From contig NW_025955461.1 in assembly GCF_022376445.1 (NCBI RefSeq), positions 1 through 22,500 on the forward strand: a stretch of 22,500 nt of DNA, written 5' to 3'. This document shows, piece after piece, positions 10,024 to 19,947 of the stretch (position 1 is the first letter of the stretch; every line of letters begins with the position of its first letter). The position numbers were made by a program, and so were the translations under genes. The stretch is from Fomitopsis serialis. Taxonomy: Eukaryota > Basidiomycota > Agaricomycetes > Polyporales > Fomitopsidaceae. The notes under the pieces are model-generated. The model saw only the letters and a program-made list of their open reading frames with translations. It was not told the DNA's origin and did not search any database.

Positions 10024-11131
10024 TGAGGTTAATCACCCAGCGGGTTTGCAGGGCATATTCAGATTCCGCTGTGGCGCGGGCTCCCGTACGCGCGCAAGTC
10101 GCGTTGCGCCCTCTTAGAGTCGCCAATTGCAACGTCGTACGCGGCCCACGAACATACCGCGGGCTCGGGTACAGCAACGAGCGGACCGCTGGGAAGGGTG
10201 AGCGGCTTGCGCGGGCGGGAGGCGGCGGGCGCGGGCGAGGGTGAGTGCCCACAGGTGAGCGCAGACGCACGCGAGCGACGGGCCTCACTACTTAACGTAG
10301 GCACAGGACGCGCCAACTAACGTGCAGCACGACGCGCATGCGACCTCGAGAATGCAGAGTCAATGCCTGTGTGCAGGCACGGCGAACGGCCGGCCGGACG
10401 AACGCACGAGCGGGGGCGCGGGCGGCAGCACACGCTGACTGCGAGCGCGCTGGGCAAATGCCCAGCACGCAGACACGGCCGACGAACGTGCGCAACACGA
10501 GCGGGGAGGCGGTGGGCGAGCCGGTGAACAGACAAGTGGTACATGGGTGACAGGTCGAGCAGGTGAGCAGACAGGCGGGTGAGCAGGCGGGTGAGCAGGC
10601 GGACGAGCGAGTGGGCGGGCGGGTTGGTGGGCGCACAAGCGGGGGGACGACACACACATCCACCGCGAGCGTACTAAACGAATACCCCAGCACGCAGTCA
10701 CGGCGGACGCGCGCGACTCGGCGAGCTCAGGATGGGAGACAGCGACGACGGTGGGGCGTGCGCAACACGCCGACCACGAGCACACAGGGCCAGTACCGCG
10801 CGTGCAAACGCAGCCGACGAGCGTGTTGTTAGCCACAACTTTGACAGTGTTTTCATGTGCGCGACGCGCTCCGAGTTGACGTCGCGCGGCGCGGAACTCG
10901 CTTGTCGGACTAGTACTGAGCTTACTAGTCTTCTGTAATGACCATAGAGTGTTGATTGATCGACGTCAGTGTCGAGCGTATAGCGCGAGTGTATCGAGCA
11001 TTAAGAAACATATTATAATTGTTTAGTTAACACGACTCTTAGAGGGCGCGACGCTACTTGCGCGCGTACGGGAGCCCGCACCACAGCGGAATCTGAATAT
11101 GCCCTGCAAACCCGCTCGGTGATTAACCTCA
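10024..11131. mobile_element. Putative non-autonomous DNA transposon with 99-bp inverted ends
   Basis: 10024-10122 and 11033-11131 are reverse complements over 99 bases with about six mismatches; both contain CAGGGCATATTCAGATTCCG in one orientation. The interior, about 910 bases, is GC-rich and full of low-complexity repeats such as GCGGGTGAGCAG tandems near 10560-10615. Open frames there, mainly on the minus strand, are Pro/Ala/Arg-rich and look like composition artefacts. No transposase is visible, so the unit would depend on an enzyme encoded elsewhere. A target-site duplication was not found. Confidence 0.6.
10555..10620. repeat. GCGGGTGAGCAG tandem repeat
   Basis: About four diverged 12-bp units lie in a row within the inverted-repeat element. 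They are purine-rich on the plus strand and end in GGGCGGGCGGG. Confidence 0.6.
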
Positions 11132-11246
11132 AGTGTCACGGTGCAGTTGTAAACACAATCGCGCTGCAGCGCCACCGCGGAATGATTAAAAGCTTCGTCA
11201 CTGTGCACCTTATTTTCAAATCAAAAACTCCCCGGCTTTAACTACA

Positions 11247-11710
11247 GGGTCTTGCATACTTTTTTGACAGTCGCCTCGCGCGATTTTTTGTTTGTTCCGA
11301 CCAAAGTCAGCCATATCCGGTAGGTGTTGAGCCCAAGCCGCTCTTGTTGAACGAACGTCGGTGTCGGGCGGGAATGAGCAGGTAGCGTCAAAGAGCGACG
11401 GGGTATCTCGATAGAACGTGTGCGGTTTGTCTCGTCCTCGGGACGGGGAGGCAAACGCGCGAGGTAAATACATGCGAACGTCGAGCTAATAAAGTGAATC
11501 CTTATCTAAGTAAGGTACGAATCGGGTGCAATCATATCGCGCCGCAGCGCGGCGCGTCGGCGAGCCGGAAATCGGGTATGCGCTCGCCCGGTTGTTCCAA
11601 CAGCTCTACACGTGACATGCCTGACCATGCTACCTGCCGGATTTGGGTGCCTTTGGTCGGAACAAACAAAGATTCGCACAACACGACTGTCAAAACAATA
11701 TGCTAGACCG
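11247..11710. mobile_element. Second, older inverted-repeat element
   Basis: The segment 11247-11325 and the reverse complement of 11631-11710 share GGTCT-GCATA-T..TTTTGACAGTCG and TTTGTTTGTTCCGACCAAAG with diverged sequence between. This implies a roughly 460-bp element with ~78-bp ends more decayed than those at 10024/11033. No coding region is evident inside it. Confidence 0.5.
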
Positions 11711-11988
11711 TGTAACCCGCCATTACACAGATAGAGCAATAGGTATCACGTGATTAATGATTACCCGCAATTCGACAAGTAACGACTCAGCACTCCAGCC
11801 TTCGTGAAGTGGGGGAGTGCGGCGCGCAGGGCCGTTCTTTTGCACCACTGTAACCTGCACCAAATCTTCCGCTCACAGTGACTTGTCTCTCGCAAAGACA
11901 TACACGACATGATCCTGTGAGCAATTGAACCAATAATCCTGCAGAACATGTCTGCTTGGCCTTGCACTACCACCACTGACATTGCAGT
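11711..11988. other. Gene-free spacer
   Basis: It contains a type A half site at 11760-11774 and nothing else I can identify. Confidence 0.5.
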
Positions 11989-12033
11989 GAATGCTGTTGT
12001 GTGCCTTGCCAGTTGCAAGGCACAACAGCATTC
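11989..12033. repeat. Long hairpin
   Basis: GAATGCTGTTGTG..CCTTGC pairs with GCAAGGCACAACAGCATTC around the loop CAGTT; the left arm has two extra bases. It lies at the left edge of the AT-rich block and is unrelated to types A and B. Confidence 0.75.
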
Positions 12034-14060
12034 AATTATTCGGACTTGGCAAGAGTCAGGGTAGCTCTACACTACTACTGTAAATGGTAGAGAAGCAGGA
12101 CCACAATTCAGATCATATATTATCTGTGGTGTCTGCTCGCGCAAAATTGAGACAGATGGTGCAGGAGAGTGGTGCACGCCACTTTTCCTAACTTCTTCGA
12201 GGCTGGAATGCATAGCCATTGTTTGTTGCCCATTTTTGCCGTTCTGAAGATTGCTGTGATATGCTAGTGCTAGACCCCAGTTAGTATTTTGGCTTTGCTA
12301 CTTGCAGTAAGTAAGTATTGTAATGTGACTGGTTGATTTCTCACCAAGTTTCTCAGCACGTGGGCACCCTGCAGCCTTCTTTGGAAAACTCTGCTCAATC
12401 AGGCAACAGCAGCCACTTTGTGAACCCTTCACTACATTGTCCAAATAATTTCAATCTGAATATTCCTCGACTGCCTGCTCGCTGCTCGGAACTGTCAGCA
12501 TACTGAAAAGCTTACTCACACTATACTTGGATAATATAAGGCATTGAGCAACACTTGGCTGACTGAGTGGGACTGAGTGCCAGCCCAATACCCCTGTATG
12601 TGTGTTGTGAGTTACTGTATTCAGTATGTAACTCTATGCAATGGACATTACACAGAGGTGTTTCACAAATGCATTGTGCAATATTTCTCCCAGTTGATCA
12701 GATGTTCTCGCTGCAGCACAATTCCAATTAAAGGGCTGATATTCATCAAATGATACATAGTAAGGTGTAGATAGCGCATGGCAGGGAGCCAGGGAGCCTG
12801 CAAACAGGTGAGGTGCGAGGGCTTCTTCAGCTCCCAATGCCACTCAGGCACAAAAACAATTCTATTAAGGTCGTGCACCCACATTGGTCCGCTTGCTCAG
12901 CTCACCCTCGTGCCTTGAATAAATAACTGGATGAACCTCAGTCAGAGTGAGGTGTGGCAAGAGGAGAGTGAGCTCATCCTGCAGGCCAAGGGGGCTGTTC
13001 AAGCAAGTGTCTGTGTAGGAGCAATCAAGTGAATAATAGGGTGAGCCAACAAGGGATAGGAACAGGGAACACAGGCCATTTGTCTTGTGCTTGAAGCCAG
13101 GAGGCAAGCACACAAAGGGGGCATAATTGTCAATGCGCATACAGTGACCTTGGGCGTAGTGGGTACATCAGCGTGCATTTTTGGGCACTTCCTCGCGAGG
13201 AAAAATCTAAGTATGCTCAAATATGGGCCAGTGAGTTCCTTGTCCACAAGCTCCATGTAAAATACCTTGGAGGTTTCAAATTGGTTCCTCAACACTAAGT
13301 GTGCATTTTGCTGTGTCCGGGATACTTGTCAACAATTATACCGACTCTCTTGCACCTGTTATGAGTTCAATGAGCTGCTAAGAACAGCTCTTGCCTTGTA
13401 TAAAATGCTACCAGAGGAAAGTTGTGTGCTGTGAGCAGTTAAGAGTGCAAGCAACAGCTTATTATTATTTTGTAAGCCATCTCTGGTATGTAGCACTTTG
13501 TGCTGAACAACAACTGGAGCACAAGAGAACTTTGGGCCCTGCGACTGGGTCCTTGCAAAGCCAAAACCTAACCTTTCAAAACTGGGCACTAAGCAAGCTG
13601 TGACATCTCAGGAAAACACTGTGCTGTGCCAAACTGAATTGAATTTGGGAGTGTCAGCTGTTTGGCCTTGCAGTGTTTGGTGTGTTTGTGAGGTTGTCTC
13701 CTAAGCTGTGCACAGCTAAGCGACACTCCTGAACTGGCCAAAAAACTGAAGGGAATGTGCTACTTGGGTAGGGCAGAGCAACAACCCCCGTGTGAAAACA
13801 GTGGCAAGCCAAGACTGAGTGACCCAGGCATTTTGTGAAGACTTGGGCAAGGACTGAAGTTGAGCACACTGCACAGAAAGAACAACAAGGTGTTATTATG
13901 AAGTGATAGTGTACATCTCATCTTATCCATGTGTGTAGTGATCTGACTTCCATTATAGGGTGTTTCTGTAGGAAATTGGAGCACAGAGTACCCTCTGATT
14001 ACCCTATATAGAAATTTCTATATAAGGAAATTTCTATATAAGGAAAGTGTGAACATTTAA
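12034..14060. other. AT-richer block without a credible gene; probable decayed insertion
   Basis: Base composition changes visibly from the flanks and returns just before the palindromes at 14071. Open frames are short (to about 98 codons, mostly minus strand at 12634-13295), overlap in different frames, and lack a family motif I recognise. There is a 14-nt palindrome AGCTGTGCACAGCT near 13704. A degraded retrotransposon or DNA transposon is plausible, but I cannot find paired long ends. Confidence 0.5.
14005..14043. repeat. TATATAGAAATTTCTATATA palindrome and 16-bp tandem
   Basis: A perfect 20-nt palindrome at 14005-14024 is followed by a second copy of GAAATTTCTATATAAGG. It marks the right end of the AT-rich block. 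Confidence 0.8.
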
Positions 14061-14070
14061 ATTACTTGAG

Positions 14071-14563
14071 TGTGAAGGTGCGCGCCCGCGCGCATCCACA
14101 GACTGTACATGCATACCACATTAGCTGCAGAGATCACGAGAGGTGTGGAGACGCGCAATTGCGCACCTTCACAACTTAGTCACGTGCACGACATGAACCG
14201 TAGAATCTACTAAATGTGGGGAGGCGCGCGATTGCGCACCTTCACAGCTAAGTCACGTGCACGGCATTAATCGTAGAATCTACTAAATGTGGGGTGACGC
14301 GTGATTGCGCACCTCCACATCTTGGACATGCAAGTCACTATATACATGGAGGTGAATGTATGCTGACATATATCACTATATATGGACACGCGCGATCGCG
14401 CATCTCCACATGCAGCCCCTGCTGGGAGGGTGCGCGCAGGGACCGATGGTGCGCGGAAATGTGTGGAGGTGCGTGATCGCGCACCTTCACAATAGTGTAT
14501 GTACCCATATGATTGAATAGGCGCTAAGTGTGTGAACGCGCGCGATCGCGCACCTCCACACAT
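14071..14563. repeat. Type B palindrome array, seven copies
   Basis: Copies at 14071-14100, 14144-14173, 14215-14246, 14288-14319, 14382-14410, 14462-14491 and 14529-14563. Each is about 30 nt, with an outer arm TGTGGAG or TGTGAA, a CG core such as GCGCGATCGCGC, and a matching CTCCACA or TTCACA. Centre spacing is about 70-80 bases. Copies 2-4 sit in a 73-bp tandem duplication (CACGTGCACG at 14181 and 14254), and the last two form a larger inverted pair. Confidence 0.85.
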
Positions 14564-15275
14564 TTCCGCGCACCCTCCCACGATAATAACTGGACGCCCG
14601 GTGAGCGGGGCGTTGTCGGACACAGCAAGCACAGTAGTAGTAGCGAAGGGAGGGTGGGTTTGTGGGAGTACTAGCTGGTAGTCTACTAGTACTGTGTACT
14701 GTACTAGTACTACGTTCTGTGAGCAGCATTCTGACGACCATCTGAGATGGCGTGTGAGGTTGGCCTGAAGGCTGTCTGACATCAGAGATTAGCTCTGAAC
14801 TGATCTCCCGTTCTCAAACGCAAAGTCTGATGGGTCTGAATGTCTGACGAGTAAGTTAGTACCAGACCATTTCAGATAGCCTCAGACGAATCTGCAGTTC
14901 TGCTGATCGGCGCCCGGCCGCCCGCACAACTCCGAGCGCGCGGGCGCTGTCACGGGATCGCGTCCACGTCTCAATACAGCATTTGGGCTTAATTTGGGCG
15001 GGGTGAGCTTATGTATAGCGCCGCTTACTGAGCCGAACGAAGAGCAGTTTACGTGGTTGGTGAGCTCGTTGTAAACATATACTAAGTAAGTGATTGACCG
15101 AGTTCAGCAGAAATCGATTCACTCACAGATCCTTGACAGCTAGTAATCAACAGAGATCACTAGAAGCTGTAGTAAACGGTCAGGTTGTCACTGCGCAATT
15201 CATAGGTGAGTCGCTGGCCGTCACTGGTCGGTATGTACATAGCACTGAGTACTACAGCAGTGTAGCTGGGTGAAC
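14564..15275. other. Upstream region of the 15276 gene
   Basis: It holds a palindromic ACTAGTACT cluster (14680-14712), a cluster of TCTGA/TCAGA pentamers (14729-14895), and GC-rich then mixed DNA that probably includes the promoter of the next gene. No ORF here is convincing. Confidence 0.5.
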
Positions 15276-16653
15276 ATGGACCGTCCAGCTTGGTCAGACC
15301 GCACGCGTGTGATTCTGCACGCTGCTGCACTGACCCGGCTCATCCCCGTACACACGCAGGTTTTTTTCCACGAGCTCGGCCCTCTTGGTCCGGCTTATGG
15401 CCCAATCACTATCGAAGAGGCGTATGAGAGATGGTGCAAGCACATGGGGGAATGGCTTCGCATCATACGTGTCCGTACGACCTCTGATCCCCGAGTCCTG
15501 AACGTACTCTACATGCAATCGGAAATCGATCGGCTCGAGGCAGTCATGATCGCATTAGCAAACTTCATCACTCCGTTGTACAGGTACTGGGGATTCTCAC
15601 GCACATCGTTCCCCATCCACACCCACAATCGCCGAGAATGGCAGTACATTGCCATGTCAACTGTCAGTCTCATGCACTTGGTGCGGGAGACGGTCGATTA
15701 CTGGCATAGTACGTTATCTTTACAACGATCAAACTGCTCTCACAAAGCTGACTCACTACACAGAAATCTTGAACAACAACAGTAGGTGTCACAGCATCGG
15801 TATATTATAATCTGCTCACTGTCCGCTGGTACAGTCAAAGCGGGCACTCTGTGGCCTGATCCACCCATCAAGCGGATCCTCTGGAACCATCATACACAGG
15901 AGGCAATCCACCTCAATGTCGCTACAGACGAAAAGAGGACCTTGCTTGACTATTCTGGTCGGTTTGTGCAACCAGAGGCTCGGTGGTTCATCCCCTACGG
16001 CCACATAAATCACACAAACGAACACGAGTTCTTTGAGCGCATCTGCGCGCACATTGCCATTCTTATACATGAGCGGCAATGGCGCATTGATCGCGAGATT
16101 GAAATGGACGAAGACATTCATGTCTGGGTTGACCGCTGGCTCCGCCATCTCCGGTCACTATTGATCATGATCCACGGTGCGCGCATCTCCCTCACTCCGG
16201 TTGTTGTCTGTCTGAATAACCACAGAGAATCTCGACCTCCGCTCTGAGCGGAGGCCACCCATCTGGCTAGAAATCGACCTCCCAAGTGATCGAGCCCTTC
16301 CGGACGGTCCATACACTCTCAGCATTGGACAACTCACTTTGCTCCTCGCGCATCCCGAGGAAATCGATTTCTGGGAAACACAGTCAGCAGCACGCAAGCC
16401 CATGCTGATGCCCGAGCCACGAAATCTCGTGAACGACAACACAGCTCGTCGGGTTTGGCTGGCACGCCAGGCCCTTCATTGCGAATACGTTTATCGCCGC
16501 CTTCAGTTGGAGCGCACGACGATGGCCCAGCTCAACGAACGGTTTTTGCGGGAAGGCGGGCCTTCGGCGTTGGCGCGAGCACAGGGCATCGACCTTCTTT
16601 CGGACCGCATGCAGTGGTTCCGTGCGCAGATCGAGCAGTACGAACAGGGGTAA
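15276..16653 (+). CDS. Intact four-exon gene, unknown function
   Basis: Exons 15276-15708, 15764-15781 (18-nt microexon), 15835-16176 and 16226-16653; introns 55, 53 and 49 nt. They sum to 1221 nt, a 406-aa protein with no frame break. It starts MDRPAWSDRTRVILHAAALT. Exon 1 is Trp/Arg-rich and helical (EEAYERWCKHMGEWLRIIRV; ALANFITPLYRYWGF). Exon 3 contains PPIKRILWNHHTQEA and ERQWRIDREIEMDEDIHVW. Exon 4 contains PPIWLEIDLPSDRALPDGPY and ends QWFRAQIEQYEQG. I see no signal peptide, membrane segment or known catalytic motif. A weak donor at the stop (GGGTAAGC) could extend the end by a few residues. The 18-nt phase-1 microexon is the same size and phase as in the zinc-cluster genes at 6619 and 17367, which may be coincidence. 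Confidence 0.75.
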
Positions 16654-17270
16654 GCACCGTGGAATTTACCAATTACACATTGACACTAAGCAGGTACAGA
16701 TGAACTCGTGTCATGTAGTACATACGTAGTGAATGTGTATGCGCGCGGTGCTATGAATTTTCCAACATAGAATGAAAGGTAAGTCAACAGAATGTATGCG
16801 CACTCGAAATCAGTAGTGCGCGCACTGACCACTTACATATGCGCGCAGTAGGTATTTTAACTGAAGGTACGCCGACTCACTTCTGGAGGTGCGCGCACCA
16901 CACACACCAGTCAAGTGCGGCTACATCAGGTAAGTCGACGTACCGCACCACAGTTCACCCAAAGTGAGTACAAACCCGTGCGATAATCACCGCAACGCAG
17001 CCGTGGTGTGCACCTTGACAGTCACTTGAGGTCAGTGCTCATACTCACCCACCGCAAGGCAGCACGCACCACTGCAAAGGGCACTGCAGCCAGTTGGTAC
17101 CCACCTGCGCAACAGTCACTGACATTCCCATCTGTCTCCAGAGTCAGAGTCCAGCGCGCGCATAGCACATACGGTCAGCTGACTTGTGCTCTGCACGTCG
17201 CGTCGATCTCACCAGCCACCCGCCACTGGACTTAGTAGACGCCAGGTGACTTGTGGCTGCGAGCGCGCGG
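16654..17270. other. Intergenic region upstream of the 17367 gene
   Basis: It contains a degenerate type B core (GGAGGTGCGCGCACC, about 16883-16897) and otherwise short CA/GT-rich sequence. I see no gene. Confidence 0.5.
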
Positions 17271-17366
17271 ACTCACTCTCTCACTCTCTTCCACTCCCTT
17301 CTTCCACTCCCTCATCTGTTTCCTCCCCTGCTCGCTTACTCGTACACTTGCCTGTCCCTCGACACG
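17271..17366 (+). promoter_or_regulatory. C/T-rich leader of the 17367 gene
   Basis: A long pyrimidine tract (CTCACTCTCTCACTCTCTTC and following) reaches nearly to the ATG, matching those before 4025 and 6619. Confidence 0.55.
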
Positions 17367-18794
17367 ATGGTGGGTACCTGGACCCTCGAAGACGTGAAGC
17401 AATACCTACGCGAGGCGGCTACTGAGGCACAGCTCGACATCGAAGAGCGCGGTCCGCTCGAATTCACGGACCAGCCCCCGGAGCGGCATGAATGGACGGA
17501 GGAGATGGTGGAGCGGATGAACAGGACGATCCGTGCGCTGCTCAACAGCCCGGTCTCCTATGAGGCGTTGGACGAGATACTCAAGTGGTATCTACTGGTG
17601 AGTACCGTTGCTGCTCACGACGGGATGCGGGGACGGTGACGGCACATGCCATGCTAGGACGAGAGATGGCGGCATTCCCTCAACTACGTCCCCAAGGGCA
17701 TTCTCTTCCCTCGCGTCCTTGACGAGTGCTTCGCCTGGCAGTATTGGGACGAGCCGGCGGAGGGAGCGTGGAAGGAAGGTCTCTCATTGGAGACGTTCCT
17801 GTCCGAATGGCGGCAGTGCCAGGTGAAGGAGTGGGACATCAGGACGCCGAAGGAGGAGGAGGACGCCGGAATGCAGGCATTTGCAGAGATCTGGCTGCGT
17901 GAGTACTTCGTCTTGTACGTGTGTGACCTTCAAGCTCACTGCGTGCACGTCTCAGACAATGACCACTTGTACTGTAAGTCTGGCACAATGTGCCCAACTG
18001 CCTGCTCTGACCATGTGTGCGTCTGCAGCTGGGACCCCTGTCCAGGAGTTCGAGGACACCGACGCCCCGACGATGATGTATGAGATCGACCGTGGGCGCG
18101 TCACGGACGAGGACCGCAAGAAGGCGATGCAGAGACGCGGTATCTACCTCGCGATGAAGGCCAAGGGTCACGCACCGGCCGCAATGAGCGACCCAATTCC
18201 GCTGAACAAGTACAAGAGGCCGAAGGACCTTCCACCGAAATCGCTCGACACCGCGGTAAGTCTGTCAGTGTACTCGCTGTTGACAGTGACGTACCTGCAC
18301 GCATCGTAGTTCTACGGCAAGGACTGCTGCTTGCGCTGCCTGGACAGAGGCTTAGTCGATTGCCGCGTCCCGAAGAGGGACTATGAGGACCCGCGCTGCG
18401 TCGCGTGCATCGACGCACGCAAGGGGTGCTCTTTCAAGGTGAGTTTGGCATGTGTATATGTACCGACAATGGACACTGACCACTTACATGCAGAAGCACG
18501 GTCTTCCGGTTGTGTCGAAGGGATCCACCAGTGCGTCAAGTACTACGCGCACTCGAGCAAGCCATGCGCGCACCCCGCCAAGTCGTGCGCGCACGAGGAC
18601 TTCGCGGGGTCGTACAGATGGGGATGCAGAGGCTTCCGATGTCGGGGCCGGTAAGTTTACACGGTCTGTCTGGGATTACTGTGCTAAAACACTGCTGATG
18701 TAGCTGGGAAACGCGGAGCCCCGAGAACGAGGAGGTGATGGGAGAGGAGGGGACAGCTGCGAAACGCGTGAAGCGTCGGAAGCTCGTCGAGTAG
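17367..18794 (+). CDS. Zinc-cluster-like protein (paralogue 3 of 3)
   Basis: Exons: 17367-17597, 17658-17898, 17956-17973 (18-nt microexon), 18029-18255, 18310-18438, 18494-18650 and 18704 onward; introns 53-60 nt. It is nearest to the 6619 gene: start MVGTWTLEDVKQYL, exon 1 NRTIRALLNSPVSYEAL, exon 2 W-x2-SLNY, EGAWKEG and AFAEIWL, and exon 4 the same length (227 nt). The cluster C-x2-C-x7-C-x11-C-x2-C-x6-C spans residues 240-282 and ends CSFK. Exon 6 is Ser/Thr/Arg-rich. In exon 7 the frame inherited from exon 6 stops at 18736-18738 (345 aa), whereas a frame shifted by one base reads an acidic stretch and a classic basic nuclear signal (KRVKRRKLVE) to a stop at 18792-18794. A missing C in the CCCC at 18719-18722 would restore it. 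Probably a nuclear DNA-binding or chromatin protein by analogy. Confidence 0.75.
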
Positions 18795-18854
18795 TCTATA
18801 TACGCAAATGTAACTGTAGATGTAGATATGAATCCCCGGCACTACTACCGTAAC

Positions 18855-19573
18855 CATCCGCGCGCAGGGGTGCGCGCGGATGTTGACCCTTCTCAACAGA
18901 CAAAAACCACATGCATGTAATTTGTGGACAGGCGCGACCGCGCACGTCCACATCTACAGCACTGTAGGGCAGCCATTAGACGCCCACCACGTGTCACACG
19001 TGTGAACACGCGCGACCGCGCACGTCCACCTTTCAGCGAGTCATCAGCGTCTCTGAACGAGTCTGAGATGTGGACGTGCGCGATCGCGCGTGTCCACATC
19101 GACAGCACCGGTGAGAGAACCATTACACACCCGTACAATATGTCTGATTTGTGGACATGCGCGGTCGCGCGTGTCCACATTCACAGTCTTGCTGTACAGC
19201 AAGCATGTGTTAAGTCGCCTGTGATACGTGTCAGATATGTGGAGGTGCGCGCACGCGCGTGTTCACGAATCTGACACGCATCCGGGCACTTGTCAGAGCC
19301 CCTACTTAGGGCGTTGGAAGTGTGGACACGCGCGACCGCGCACGTTCACATCGAGACCGCTTTGTAGGGGTGTGTGTAGGGTTAGGAGTGCGGGCGAAAG
19401 TGTGAAGATGCGCTCGCGTATCTTCACACTTCAAGCCCCTTCCATAGCCATTATAACAGCAAAACGGATGCGCATCATCGTAAGTGTTCACCTTGGAGGC
19501 CTGATCATTAGCCTGTCTGGTAGGGCATCTATGCGTCTCACATGTGGACACACGCGGTGACGCACGTCCACAT
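18855..19573. repeat. Palindrome array, nine hairpins (type B and related)
   Basis: Hairpins at 18855-18882 (12-bp perfect stem, GGGG loop, different outer arm), 18923-18952, 19001-19030, 19067-19100, 19150-19179, 19238-19267, 19321-19350, 19398-19432 and 19542-19573. Most have TGTGGAC..GTCCACA outer arms around CG-rich cores; the 19398 copy uses GTGTGAAGAT..ATCTTCACAC. Many arm differences are transitions. The array fills the space between the zinc-cluster gene ending at 18794 and the ParB-like gene starting at 19948. Confidence 0.85.
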
Positions 19574-19870
19574 CCAAGGCACCCATTGTGTAGGGGCTCT
19601 GTCTGTGTCGCCGTACTTGTGCGCGCACAGTCATCTGATACGCCAGTGACATACATACCGCTCTCCTTACAGTCCCGTCGACAAGTCTTAGCGTATGATA
19701 TTAAATAATTGTGAGTTCACGCGGTTAGTATTCCGACCCGCCGCTGACCGTACGCGCATCAGATGATGAATGCATGCGCATTACATGCGGCACGGGTAAC
19801 TCCCGTATCGCGCGCACCAAACTTTTCCTCTCTCACCGTCTTGTCGCCATCGCACCTCTGCTCGAACCTG

Positions 19871-19939
19871 TAAGTGTTGCGTCCCCGTCTGTTTGTCGTG
19901 TGCTCACCATACATCTGATAATCAGCATTCGACACAGAC
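19871..19939 (+). other. Probable 5' UTR intron of the ParB-like gene
   Basis: GTAAGTGTT at 19871 and CACAG ending at 19937 give good borders shortly before the ATG at 19948. A nearer acceptor (AATCAG at about 19925) is also possible. Confidence 0.4.
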
Positions 19940-19947
19940 GTACCAGA

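Noticed and set aside
10292..10836. Long minus-strand open frames rich in Pro, Ala, Arg and Cys
   Set aside because: They overlap in two frames, follow the GC-rich tandem repeats inside an inverted-repeat element, and have no family motif or sensible splice structure.
12634..13295. Minus-strand fragments that might be a transposase
   Set aside because: Overlapping short frames in different registers, with no catalytic motif I could recognise; I cannot assign a family.
14071..14563. Regularly spaced repeats suggesting a CRISPR array
   Set aside because: Repeats are palindromic and diverged, the spacers partly duplicate each other, and the gene context is eukaryotic with spliceosomal introns.
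19774..19947. In-frame upstream extension of the ParB-like gene
   Set aside because: It contains good intron borders and non-coding-like text; the ATG at 19948 after a 5' UTR intron is simpler.
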